Under the pieces are notes generated by a model, which was not told the DNA's origin, made no database searches, and worked only from the letters and a program-made list of their open reading frames with translations. DNA of 64,000 bases from Gammaproteobacteria bacterium (GTDB taxonomy: Bacteria > Pseudomonadota > Gammaproteobacteria > Steroidobacterales > Steroidobacteraceae): positions 1 to 64,000 of the forward strand of contig JANYLH010000016.1 in the NCBI GenBank assembly GCA_025357915.1, written 5' to 3'. Numbering within the stretch: position 1 is the stretch's first letter; each line of letters begins with the position of its first letter. This document shows positions 52,171-60,675 of the stretch, one piece after another. Both the position numbers and the translations under genes were made by a program.

Positions 52171-53625
52171 ATGAAGATGGACTCCCGGCAGAACGGCGAC
52201 GCGGGGCTGCGCCGCGCACTCGGCACCTTCGACCTGGTGCTGCTCAACATCGCGGCCATCGTCGGCCTGCGCTGGCTGTCGACCGCCGCACAACTCGGGC
52301 CAGCCAGCCTGACCCTTTGGGTGATCGCCTTCCTGGTGTTCTTCATCCCGTCCGCGCTGACTGTCCAGGAACTCAGTTCGCGCATTCCGCATGTGGGTGG
52401 CCTGTATCGCTGGACGCAGGCGGCCTTCGGCGACACGCATGGGTTCCTCGCCGGCTGGGCCTACTGGATCTCGAACCTGGTGTATTTTCCCGCCATATTG
52501 TTGTTCGTGTCCGGGATCGTGCTGCATGTCGCCGGGCGCTCCTGGTGGTCGCTGGCCGAGAGCCCGCTCTACAACGGTCTGTTCTGCCTGGGGCTCCTGT
52601 GGTCGGTCACGCTGCTGAACATACTCGGCCTCCGGCGCGCCAAGTGGCTGCAGAATATCGGCGGCCTGGCCTCGATCGCCGTGGCCGCGCAGGTGCTGAT
52701 CGGCGGGGCTATCGCCTGGTGGCGCTTTGGCTCCGCGACACCGATCCACACCGCGAACCTGGTGCCGCGGCTGGATTCACTGGCGACGCTCAACACCTTC
52801 GCGATCCTCGTGCTTGCCTTCGTGGGCCTTGAGCTCGGCCCGATCCTCGGTGATGAAATCAGGAATTCGGCGCGCTCCATCCGGCGCGCGATCCTCATCT
52901 CCGGGGTGATGATCACGCTGACCTACGTCGCCGGCACGTTCGCGCTGCTGGTGGCGCTGCCGCCCGGCCAGATTGGGCTGATCAGCGGTATTCCCGAAGC
53001 GATGGAGGCCATCGGAGTGCGCATCGGCATGCCATCCTTCGGCATGGTGGCCGCCGCCCTGCTCACGCTTACCAGCGCCGGGGGCCTGGGCGCCTGGATC
53101 ACCGGCACCGCGCGCCTGCCGTTCGTCATGGGACTTGGCCACTACCTGCCAGGACGCCTGGGGTCGATCCATCCGCGCTACGGCACGCCGCACGTGGCCC
53201 TGCTGGTGCAGGCCGCGGCGACCTCCGTGGTGCTGCTCGGGGCCATTTCCGGCTCCACGGTCCACGAAGCCTACGTGCTGCTGATCGACATGACTGCGGC
53301 GCTCAGCTGCGCCGTCTGGGTCTATATTTTCGCTGCACTGCCCGTCCTGCGTCGCCGCGCCGCCGGTGCCGACGCGGGCGTGGCGTTGGTTCCCGGCGGA
53401 CCCGGCGTCGGCTGGCTCATTGCCGGTGTGGGCATGGTGGCTACGACTTTCGCCACGATCGTGTCGCTGATCCCGCCCGCGGGCAGTGCACACCCGACCC
53501 TGTTCATCATCAAGGGAGCGGGCGGCTGCGTGCTGGTATTTGCGGTCGGGCTCCTGCTGTGCGTGCGCGGCCAGGCGCGGATGCAGCAGGCCAGGGTGGT
53601 TGCGGGGGGCGCGGCCGGGGGGTGA
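52171..53625 (+). CDS. APC-superfamily amino acid permease
   Basis: The 484-residue protein has 12 or more hydrophobic segments and the APC signature near the N-terminus (RRALGTFDLVLLNIAAIVGLRWLSTAAQLG in parts; the helix-1 break is present). Further segments are SSRIPHVGGLYRWTQAAFG, GWAYWISNLVYFPAILL, and LAFVGLELGPILGDEIRNSARSIRRA. Members take up amino acids or amines. No strong ribosome-binding site is seen at ATG 52171; ATG 52177 is an alternative. Divergent from the DUF2891, amidohydrolase and M20 genes, so it may import products of those exported hydrolases. This link is inferred. Confidence 0.9.
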   Translation: MKMDSRQNGDAGLRRALGTFDLVLLNIAAIVGLRWLSTAAQLGPASLTLWVIAFLVFFIPSALTVQELSSRIPHVGGLYRWTQAAFGDTHGFLAGWAYWISNLVYFPAILLFVSGIVLHVAGRSWWSLAESPLYNGLFCLGLLWSVTLLNILGLRRAKWLQNIGGLASIAVAAQVLIGGAIAWWRFGSATPIHTANLVPRLDSLATLNTFAILVLAFVGLELGPILGDEIRNSARSIRRAILISGVMITLTYVAGTFALLVALPPGQIGLISGIPEAMEAIGVRIGMPSFGMVAAALLTLTSAGGLGAWITGTARLPFVMGLGHYLPGRLGSIHPRYGTPHVALLVQAAATSVVLLGAISGSTVHEAYVLLIDMTAALSCAVWVYIFAALPVLRRRAAGADAGVALVPGGPGVGWLIAGVGMVATTFATIVSLIPPAGSAHPTLFIIKGAGGCVLVFAVGLLLCVRGQARMQQARVVAGGAAGG

Positions 53626-53681
53626 TTGGGCAGCAAGACCCGGGGTGTCAGCCCGCGGGCGTTGGGCTAAAGTCCGCAGCC

Positions 53682-54797
53682 ATGAACGGACAGCAGATCA
53701 CTCCCATGAAATCCAGGGTCAGAGGCGTGGCTGGCGGCGGCGCGGCGCGCGAGCACGATCCGCGTTGGGCGGCGATCGTGGCGCGCGATGCCAGCCAGGA
53801 TGGCCAGTTCTTCTATTCGGTCAGGACGACCGGGGTCTATTGCCGGCCCTCCTGCGCCGCGCGCCGCGCCCGGCCCGAGAACGTCGCGTTCCATGGCAGC
53901 GCTGACGCGGCCGAAGCGGCGGGGTTCCGCGCCTGCAAGCGCTGCAAGCCGCGCCAGGCTTCCCTTGCCGACACGCGCGCCGCCACCATGGCGCGCATCT
54001 GCCGGTTCATCGAAGCCGCGGGGGAGCCGCCGAGTCTGGCCGCGCTGGCACGTCAGGCCGGCATGAGTCCCTATCATTTCCACCGGGTGTTCAAGGCCAC
54101 TGTGGGACTGAGCCCCCGGGCCTACGCGCTGGCCCAGAGGACGCGGCGGGTGCGCGGCGAACTGCGGCGCGCCGGCACCGTTACCCAGGCGATGCTCGAT
54201 GCCGGCTTCAATTCCGGCGCACGTTTCTATGCCGCCTCCGACCAGATGCTGGGCATGACGCCGCGGGCATTCCGCGCCGGCGGCGCGGATACCGAGATCC
54301 GTTTTGCAGTGGGCGATTGCTCGTTGGGTTCGGTGTTGGTCGCGCAGAGCGCGAGGGGCATCTGCGCCATCCTGCTGGGTAATGAGCCCGAGGCGCTCGT
54401 GCGGGATCTGCGCGCGCGCTTTCCACGCGCCAACCTGCTGGAAGGCGATGCCCGGTTCGAGCGCCGCGTGGCCGAAGTCGTACGCTTCGTCGACTCGCCG
54501 GCGATCGGGCTGAAGCTCCCGCTCGACGTGCGCGGCACGGCCTTCCAGCAGCGGGTCTGGCAGGCGCTGCGGAAAATACCTGCCGGCGCCACCAGCAGCT
54601 ACGCCGAGATCGCCAAACGCATCGGCGCACCGAAGGCGGCTCGCGCCGTCGCACAGGCCTGCGCCGCGAACGCGCTCGCCGTGGCGATTCCCTGTCACCG
54701 CGTGGTACGGCGCGATGGTGCGCTGTCCGGATATCGTTGGGGCGTCGAGCGCAAACGCGCTCTGCTCGAGCGCGAGCGCGAGCGAGAGAGCGCCTGA
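53682..54797 (+). CDS. ada: Ada bifunctional transcriptional activator/O6-alkylguanine-DNA alkyltransferase
   Basis: The 371-residue Ada protein repairs alkylated DNA and activates the adaptive response. The N-terminal zinc domain has Cys54, Cys58, Cys85 and Cys88 (VYCRPSC, CKRCKP), where Cys54 accepts a methyl group from phosphotriesters. An AraC-type HTH covers about 100-195. The C-terminal alkyltransferase has the active-site Cys338 in IPCHRVVRRDG. All parts are intact. The gene ends in a simple GAGCGC-type repeat encoding Arg-Glu. It lies close to the following LmbE-like gene. Confidence 0.97.
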   Translation: MNGQQITPMKSRVRGVAGGGAAREHDPRWAAIVARDASQDGQFFYSVRTTGVYCRPSCAARRARPENVAFHGSADAAEAAGFRACKRCKPRQASLADTRAATMARICRFIEAAGEPPSLAALARQAGMSPYHFHRVFKATVGLSPRAYALAQRTRRVRGELRRAGTVTQAMLDAGFNSGARFYAASDQMLGMTPRAFRAGGADTEIRFAVGDCSLGSVLVAQSARGICAILLGNEPEALVRDLRARFPRANLLEGDARFERRVAEVVRFVDSPAIGLKLPLDVRGTAFQQRVWQALRKIPAGATSSYAEIAKRIGAPKAARAVAQACAANALAVAIPCHRVVRRDGALSGYRWGVERKRALLERERERESA

Positions 54798-54814
54798 GGC
54801 CGGTCAGGCGACTC

Positions 54815-55699
54815 ATGGTGCTGGGCTCGAGCCTGCTGCTGGCGCTGGCGAGCCACGCGGCCGAGCGCCGCACCGCCGCGCCGCTCCCAACGATGGCGCC
54901 GCCGCGCCCCGCTGACCGCATCCTGGTCATCGCGCCGCACCCGGACGACGAGACGCTGTGCTGCGGCGGCTACCTGCTGCGTGCCGTGGCGGCCGGCGCG
55001 ACCGTCGGCGTGGTGTGGGTTACCGCGGGCGACAGCTTCGAGATCGACGCCATCGTCACCGAACGGACGCTGCGCCCGAAGGGTGCCGGGCTGGAGAAAC
55101 TCGGCGTGCGACGCATGGCCGAAGCGCATGCCGCGGCGGACAGCCTGGGCGTGGCGCGGCGACACCAGTACCTGCTCGGGTTCCCGGACCGTGATATACG
55201 CGCGCTCCTGCAAGACGCCTCACGCACACCGCTCCGTTCCCGCTATACGGGCGTCAGCGCCGTCCCCTATGCGGACGCCCTGCATCCAGGCAGCGCCTAC
55301 ACTGGCGCGAGCCTGCGCCGGAACCTCCAGGACGTCATCGAGCAATTCGCCCCGACGATCGTGCTGGCGGCGGCGCCGCAGGACCGGCATCCCGATCACA
55401 GTGCGAGCGGTGCGCTGGCGCTGGCACTGGTGCGCGAGCGCGCGCCCAGGGCCCGCGTGTATTACTGGATCGTGCACGCTGGGCACAAGTGGCCCGCGCC
55501 GCGCGGTCTGCACCGGGAGCTGCCGATGCGACCGCCGGCGAACGCCGGTGAGCTGGCGTGGGAAGAGCAGGCGCTGAGCGACGTGCAGGTAGCCGGAAAA
55601 CTGACTGCGCTCGGCAAGCACCGTACACAGTTGCGCGTAATGAGCCGCTTCCTCAACGCCTTTGTACGCAGCAGCGAGCTTTACGCGCCCGCACCCTGA
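54815..55699 (+). CDS. exported LmbE/PIG-L family N-acetylglucosaminyl deacetylase-like protein
   Basis: The 294-residue protein has the LmbE/PIG-L signature VIAPHPDDETLCCGG (metal-binding HPDDE) and the second metal-site segment DRHPDHSASGALA. An N-terminal hydrophobic segment (MVLGSSLLLALASHA) suggests export. The family removes N-acetyl groups from sugars such as GlcNAc conjugates; the substrate here is unknown. The start is uncertain: ATG 54815 is used. An upstream in-frame start would run into ada. It is probably in the same transcript as ada. Confidence 0.87.
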   Translation: MVLGSSLLLALASHAAERRTAAPLPTMAPPRPADRILVIAPHPDDETLCCGGYLLRAVAAGATVGVVWVTAGDSFEIDAIVTERTLRPKGAGLEKLGVRRMAEAHAAADSLGVARRHQYLLGFPDRDIRALLQDASRTPLRSRYTGVSAVPYADALHPGSAYTGASLRRNLQDVIEQFAPTIVLAAAPQDRHPDHSASGALALALVRERAPRARVYYWIVHAGHKWPAPRGLHRELPMRPPANAGELAWEEQALSDVQVAGKLTALGKHRTQLRVMSRFLNAFVRSSELYAPAP

Positions 55700-55712
55700 G
55701 GCACCAGCGCCC

Positions 55713-58013
55713 TCAGGCGGCGATCGCCAGTGGGGCCGGCCGGCCCAGCGCGTAGCCCTGCAGGTAATCGACCCCGATCGCGCGTGCCGCGTCGGCCGAG
55801 GCTTGGTCCTCGACCTGCTCGGCGATCACCTTGAAATTGAGCGTGCGCGCCAGCTTGATCATCGCCGTGACCATCGCCTGGTTGACGGTATCGCGCGCCA
55901 GGTTGCGCATGAACGAGCCGTCGATCTTGAGGAAATCGACGGCCAGGAGCTTCAGTTTCGAGAACGAACCGAGGCCACTGCCAAAATCATCGAGCGCGAA
56001 GCGGCAGCCCATGCCGTGCAGCACGCCGATGAAGCGGCGCGCGTGCTCGAGGTTGGCGATCACGGCGCTCTCGGCGATCTCGAAGCACACCTGGGCCGGA
56101 TTGGCGCCCGTGGCGTCAAAGCACTCCACCACGAATTCGAGGAACTGCACATCGGCAAGGGTTTGCCCGGAAATGTTGATGCCAATGCTGCGGTTCGGCG
56201 GCAGCGCGATCGCGCCGCGGCCAAGCGCGTCGAAGGTCGTCTGCACGATCTGGCGGTCGATCAGCCCCATGAGCCGGTAGCGCTCGGCCGCCTGCAGGAA
56301 ATCCGCCGTCGAAACCTGTTCGCCCGCGTCGTTGCGCAGGCGCACCAGCACTTCCATCGCCGGACCGGCATCGCCGTCGCCATAGGCGGCGACGATCGGC
56401 TGGCAGTACAGCTCAAAGCGGTGTTCCTTGAGCGCGGCCTGGAGCAGTTGCAGCCAGTGAATCTCGCCACTCTTGCGCGCGTACTCTTCATCGCGCGCTG
56501 AGTACACCGTGACATGGCCGCCCTGGCGCTTGGCCTGGTAGCAGGCGGAATCGGCGGCCGCGAGCACTTCCTCGATGCTGGCCGACTCCTTCGAGATTTC
56601 CACCAAGCCGATGCTGGCGCCAACATTGAAGATACGGTCGCGCCATATGAAGCGATGGTCGCCGACGCGGCGGCAGACTTCATCGGCGATCTGTCGCGCC
56701 TTGTCGAGCGGGCAACCCATCAGCAGCATGCCAAACTCGTCGCCGCCGAGGCGCCCGACGGTGTCCGAGTCGCGCACCCCGCCGCGCACCAGCTTGGCGA
56801 TATCGCGCAGCAGGCTGTCGCCAGCCTGGTGGCCGCTGGTGTCGTTGATCGCCTTGAAGCGGTCCAGGTCGAGGTAACACAGCACGTGATTGCCATCGCC
56901 CCGGCGCGCGGCCTCGACCGCCTCCTGCAGCCGGCGCTCGAACTCACGGCGGTTCACCAGGCCGGTGAGCGCGTCATGCGCGGCCTGGTAGGAAATCTGG
57001 CGCGTCAGGCCGCGCGACTCGGTGACGTCGTGCAGCAGCAGCACGGCGCCGGTGATGTCACCGACTTCGTCCCGGAGCGGCGCTGCGGTCACTTCGACCA
57101 GGCGCTCGGCGTCGCCCTGACCCATCACCAGCGGCCGGCGGCCGAGGTTCACCGGTGTTCCCGCGGACAGGGCCTGATGAACGGGCTCGATGAGGAGCTT
57201 GCGGTCGGGCTCGTTGGCGTTGCGCGCCAGCTCCTCGAGCGCGAGGCCCTGCGCCGAGTCAGCCGGCACCGCAAGGAGCGCCGCGGCCGCGGGGTTGAGG
57301 TAATCCACGCGGCCGTGCAGATCGACGGTCACCACGGCGCCAGGCATCGACTCGAGCGCGGCGCGAGCACGCGAACGCATGGCGGGCGGTACGCCCAGCG
57401 CGGCCACGGTCTGGGTCGGCAACACTTCCACGCCCACGATCAGCAGTGCGCGCTGGCCTGCGTGATCCACCGGCCAGGCGCTGAGCTCGAGCCGCGCATG
57501 CTGGCCCTGGAGGCCCAGCAGGTCGACTTCATAGCGTGACGCGGCGGCCTCGCCCGCCAGGCGGTGGCGGATGTTTTCTCCGACCAGTTCGGTGTATTCA
57601 GGAGGCACCAGGTCCTCGAGCCGTCGCCCGATGAGCTCGGCCGGCTGTGCGCCGATCAGGGCGGCGAATTGCGGATTGGCGTAGAGGATGCCAGTCCGGC
57701 CGTGTATCAGCACGGCCTCGTGCAGGCGATCGCCGAGCTCAGTCAGCGGGGCCGGCGCCGCCGGCTGTGACTCAGGCGCCGCGGTGGCGGCACGCGTGAG
57801 CAGATGATTGGCAACCGTCACCAGCGCCGCAACCTCGCGCTGGTCGGTCGCCAGTTCGATGCGGCCGCGAAGCGAGCCGCCCACGGCGATGCCATGGAGC
57901 TGGCGCGTTACTTCCTCGAGCGCACCGCGCTGGCGGCGCTGCATCGCATACAGCACCAGCAGCGCCACCGCAAGCAGGGCGAACAACAGGCAAAATAGCG
58001 CCAGGATCGACAT
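55713..58013 (-). CDS. membrane-anchored PAS-GGDEF-EAL hybrid cyclic-di-GMP protein
   Basis: The 766-residue protein has an N-terminal TM helix (about 2-23), two PAS-like domains (about 95-205 and 215-330), a GGDEF domain (about 345-510) and an EAL domain (about 520-760). The GGDEF motif is intact (RLGGDEFGML, 421-430) with an I-site RDSD at 414-417. The EAL signature is EVL at 554-556, and DDFGSG, KIDGSF and the late EQVED are present, so both cyclase and phosphodiesterase activity are possible. It makes or breaks c-di-GMP in response to a PAS-sensed signal. Starts at 58073 or 58091 are alternatives. Confidence 0.93.
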   Translation of the reverse strand: MSILALFCLLFALLAVALLVLYAMQRRQRGALEEVTRQLHGIAVGGSLRGRIELATDQREVAALVTVANHLLTRAATAAPESQPAAPAPLTELGDRLHEAVLIHGRTGILYANPQFAALIGAQPAELIGRRLEDLVPPEYTELVGENIRHRLAGEAAASRYEVDLLGLQGQHARLELSAWPVDHAGQRALLIVGVEVLPTQTVAALGVPPAMRSRARAALESMPGAVVTVDLHGRVDYLNPAAAALLAVPADSAQGLALEELARNANEPDRKLLIEPVHQALSAGTPVNLGRRPLVMGQGDAERLVEVTAAPLRDEVGDITGAVLLLHDVTESRGLTRQISYQAAHDALTGLVNRREFERRLQEAVEAARRGDGNHVLCYLDLDRFKAINDTSGHQAGDSLLRDIAKLVRGGVRDSDTVGRLGGDEFGMLLMGCPLDKARQIADEVCRRVGDHRFIWRDRIFNVGASIGLVEISKESASIEEVLAAADSACYQAKRQGGHVTVYSARDEEYARKSGEIHWLQLLQAALKEHRFELYCQPIVAAYGDGDAGPAMEVLVRLRNDAGEQVSTADFLQAAERYRLMGLIDRQIVQTTFDALGRGAIALPPNRSIGINISGQTLADVQFLEFVVECFDATGANPAQVCFEIAESAVIANLEHARRFIGVLHGMGCRFALDDFGSGLGSFSKLKLLAVDFLKIDGSFMRNLARDTVNQAMVTAMIKLARTLNFKVIAEQVEDQASADAARAIGVDYLQGYALGRPAPLAIAA

Positions 58014-58245
58014 GAAGTTGCGGCGGTTCCCTCTTTGATATTGGCTGCGCCACCGCCTGGCGGTGCGCCGCATGATTAGTGCTTGCAGCATAGCCCAGCG
58101 GGTGGTCGCACCGGAGGGCGAATTCACCATATGATGAGGACTTTATTGCGCCCGGCAGGCGGATTTTCCTGCTGCAGCGCGCGCCGTCGGCAAGCGGGCG
58201 GCGACGCCCGTGCATTAAGTTAACCTTGGTATCATTGCAACCCAC

Positions 58246-58899
58246 ATGAACAGCACTCACGCGGCACTCGAGCAGATGATTTCCCAGCAGGTGCGCACCT
58301 GGGAGGTCTCCGACCCGCGCACGCTCGATGCGTTGCACACGGTGCCGCGCGAGCACTTCGTGCCTGCTGCGTGGCGTTCGCTCGCCTATGCCGACTGCGC
58401 GCTGCCGCTTGCCTGCGGCAAGCACATGCTGACGCCGATGCTGGCCGGACGCATGCTGCAATCGCTGAGCCTGCGCCAGGGCGAGCAGGTGCTGGAAATC
58501 GGCACCGGCTCGGGTTACCTGTCTGCCTGCCTGGCCGCCATGGGTGGACGCGTGCAGTCGCTCGAACTGCACGCCGAGATCGCCGCGGCGGCGCGCGCCA
58601 ACCTGCGCGCGGCAGGCGCCGCAAGCGTCGAGGTCACGACCGCCGACGGCGCCGCGCTGGTCAGCGAAACCGCCTACGACGCCATCGTGCTCACCGCCTC
58701 GCTCCCGGTCTACCAGCCCCAGTTCCAGCGCGCCCTGAAGTACGGGGGGCGGCTATTCGTGGTCGTGGGCACGGGCCCCGTTATGGAAGCCCGGCTGGTG
58801 CGGCGGCTCGGACCGGCCGAATTCAGCTCGCAGGTGCTGTTCGAGACCAGCCTCGAGGCACTGGAACATGCACCCGCCCCGCCATTATTCAAATTTTGA
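58246..58899 (+). CDS. pcm: protein-L-isoaspartate O-methyltransferase
   Basis: The 217-residue SAM-dependent methyltransferase repairs isoaspartyl residues in aged proteins. Motif I is VLEIGTGSGYLSACLA, and the N-terminal PREHFVPAAWRSLAYADCALPL is characteristic, as is the HMLTPMLAGRMLQSL segment (the variant of SQPYIVA). It is divergent from the GGDEF-EAL gene. The following rhodanese and tolC genes lie close behind, an order seen in several Gammaproteobacteria. The variant LTP in place of SQP is the one divergence noted. Confidence 0.92.
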   Translation: MNSTHAALEQMISQQVRTWEVSDPRTLDALHTVPREHFVPAAWRSLAYADCALPLACGKHMLTPMLAGRMLQSLSLRQGEQVLEIGTGSGYLSACLAAMGGRVQSLELHAEIAAAARANLRAAGAASVEVTTADGAALVSETAYDAIVLTASLPVYQPQFQRALKYGGRLFVVVGTGPVMEARLVRRLGPAEFSSQVLFETSLEALEHAPAPPLFKF

Positions 58900-58901
58900 C
58901 G

Positions 58902-59228
58902 ATGCCGCCTGTAACCCAGATCGACCCTGCCGGGTTGAAAGCCATGATGGACGCCCGCCATGAGTTCTGCCTGCTCGATGTGCGCGAGCCATGGGAGGTC
59001 GCGCAGGCGGGCATCCCCGGTAGCCTGTGCATTCCGATGCATGAAATTCCGGCCCGACTGGCGGAACTTGACGCGGCCACGGAGATCATTGTGATGTGCC
59101 AGATGGGCGGCCGCAGCCAGCGGGCGGCGGAATTCCTGGCTGCCCGCGGCTTCGGCAGGGTAAGGAATCTCCGCGGCGGCATCGAGGCCTGGGCGCGCGA
59201 GGTCGACCCCAGCCTGCAGGTCGGCTGA
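58902..59228 (+). CDS. single-domain rhodanese-like sulfurtransferase
   Basis: A 108-residue cytosolic rhodanese domain. The active-site loop is MCQMGGRSQRAA, with the catalytic Cys in a C-x-x-G-x-R-type loop, and the N-terminal LLDVREPWEVAQAGIPGSLCIPM is standard. It can transfer sulfane sulfur, for example from thiosulfate; the partner is unknown. It starts 2 nt after the pcm stop and is followed by tolC. Confidence 0.94.
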   Translation: MPPVTQIDPAGLKAMMDARHEFCLLDVREPWEVAQAGIPGSLCIPMHEIPARLAELDAATEIIVMCQMGGRSQRAAEFLAARGFGRVRNLRGGIEAWAREVDPSLQVG

Positions 59229-59277
59229 CCGGCCCCACTGAATTGACAGCAACGAACAACATACGGATGTACTGCGC

Positions 59278-60675
59278 ATGAATCGCCATTGGTTATCCGC
59301 CCTTGTCCTGACCTGTGCTGCCGGCACCGCCTGTGGGGAAGACCTGCAGACCGTCTACGATCACGCCCTCAGCGCCGATCCGACCATGCAGCAGGCCGAA
59401 GCCCTGCACATGGCGAACCGCGAAACGCGCACGCAGGCGATACTCGACATGCTGCCGCTCAATGCCAACGCCAGCAAGAACTGGACTGGGGTGGCGAGCC
59501 GGCGGCAGAGCACGCCGGCACTGGCCAATCTCAACCTGCAGGTGAACCTGTTCTCGTGGGACAACTGGGTGGCGCTCAAGCAGGCCAACAGCACGGTGGC
59601 GCAGGGCGAGGCCAACTACCAGGCGGCGCGGGAAGACCTGATCGCGCGCGTCGCGCAGGTGTATTTCGGCGTGCTGGGCGCACAGGACACACTGGCCGCG
59701 CAGGAGAGCGCGCTGCGCTCGGTGACGCGCCAGCTCGAACAGGCGGAGCGGCGCTATGAAGTCGGCCTGATCGCCATCACCGACGTGCAGATCGCGCGCG
59801 CCGCGCGCGACAGCGGTGCCGCGGCCGTGATCGCCGCGAAGCGCGCCCTCGCCAGTGCGCAGGAACAGCTGCGCGCCGTCACCGGCGAGAAATACCGGCA
59901 GCTGTCGGAGCCGGGCGATTCCATGCCGCTGCTGGCGCCCGATCCGGCCAGCGAAGACGCCTGGGTTACCACGGCGCTCAGCCAGAACGCCAGCCTGGTG
60001 GCGAGCCGCATGTCCGCGGACATCGCCCGCGACGGCTATCTCACCGCCATCGGCGGACACCTGCCGCAGGTCAACGCCTCGGCGTCCCGCTCCTGGGACC
60101 TGAGCAACTCCAATTCCACCGGGGTGCAAAATCCGCAGACCGGTTACATCACCAACACGCAGGACATCGTCTGGTCGGTCGGTGTCACGGTGCCGCTGTT
60201 CAGCGCCGGGGCAACGCAGTCGCGGGTGCGCCAGGCCAGGTACCTGTGGAACGCCAGCAAGTCCGGGTACGAGCGCAGCCTGCGCCAGACCGAGCAGCTG
60301 GCGCGCGATTCCTACCAGGGCGTGATCAGCCAGATCGCGCAGGTCGGCGCGCTCAGGCAGGCGGTCGAGTCGAACAAGATCTCGCTCCAGGCCACCGAGG
60401 CGGGCTACGAGGTCGGCACCAAGACCGCGATCGACGTGCTCACCGCGCGCCAGCAGCTGGTGCAGGCCCAGACCAACTACGCGCAGGCCAAGTACGGTTA
60501 TCTCAACAACATCATCGCGCTGCGCCTGGCAGCCGGCAATCTCGATCGCGCGACCATTGCGCAGATCAACGGCTGGCTCGCCGAACCGCCGCCACCGCCC
60601 ACCGAGCCCGTGCTTACCGCACCAGCGCCCGCCGAGCCGGCGCTGGCACCGGCGGCGGCGCCAAGCGCTCCCTGA
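59278..60675 (+). CDS. tolC: TolC-family outer-membrane efflux protein
   Basis: The 465-residue outer-membrane channel precursor has a signal peptide (HWLSALVLTCAAGTACG) and the two TolC repeats of long alpha-helical barrels, for example LQTVYDHALSADPTMQQAEA, RVAQVYFGVLGAQDTLAAQE and QLARDSYQGVISQIAQVGALRQAVESNKI in parts. It forms the outer-membrane part of type I secretion or RND pumps. The C-terminus after about 430 is Pro/Ala-rich and overlaps the waaA end by 62 nt on the opposite strand. A weak TTGACA at 59243-59248 may be a -35. Confidence 0.94.
   Translation: MNRHWLSALVLTCAAGTACGEDLQTVYDHALSADPTMQQAEALHMANRETRTQAILDMLPLNANASKNWTGVASRRQSTPALANLNLQVNLFSWDNWVALKQANSTVAQGEANYQAAREDLIARVAQVYFGVLGAQDTLAAQESALRSVTRQLEQAERRYEVGLIAITDVQIARAARDSGAAAVIAAKRALASAQEQLRAVTGEKYRQLSEPGDSMPLLAPDPASEDAWVTTALSQNASLVASRMSADIARDGYLTAIGGHLPQVNASASRSWDLSNSNSTGVQNPQTGYITNTQDIVWSVGVTVPLFSAGATQSRVRQARYLWNASKSGYERSLRQTEQLARDSYQGVISQIAQVGALRQAVESNKISLQATEAGYEVGTKTAIDVLTARQQLVQAQTNYAQAKYGYLNNIIALRLAAGNLDRATIAQINGWLAEPPPPPTEPVLTAPAPAEPALAPAAAPSAP

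Noticed and set aside
54755-54795. GAGCGCGAGC simple repeat at the end of ada as a mobile or regulatory element
   Set aside because: It encodes an Arg/Glu-rich Ada C-terminus and is short; best seen as low-complexity coding DNA.
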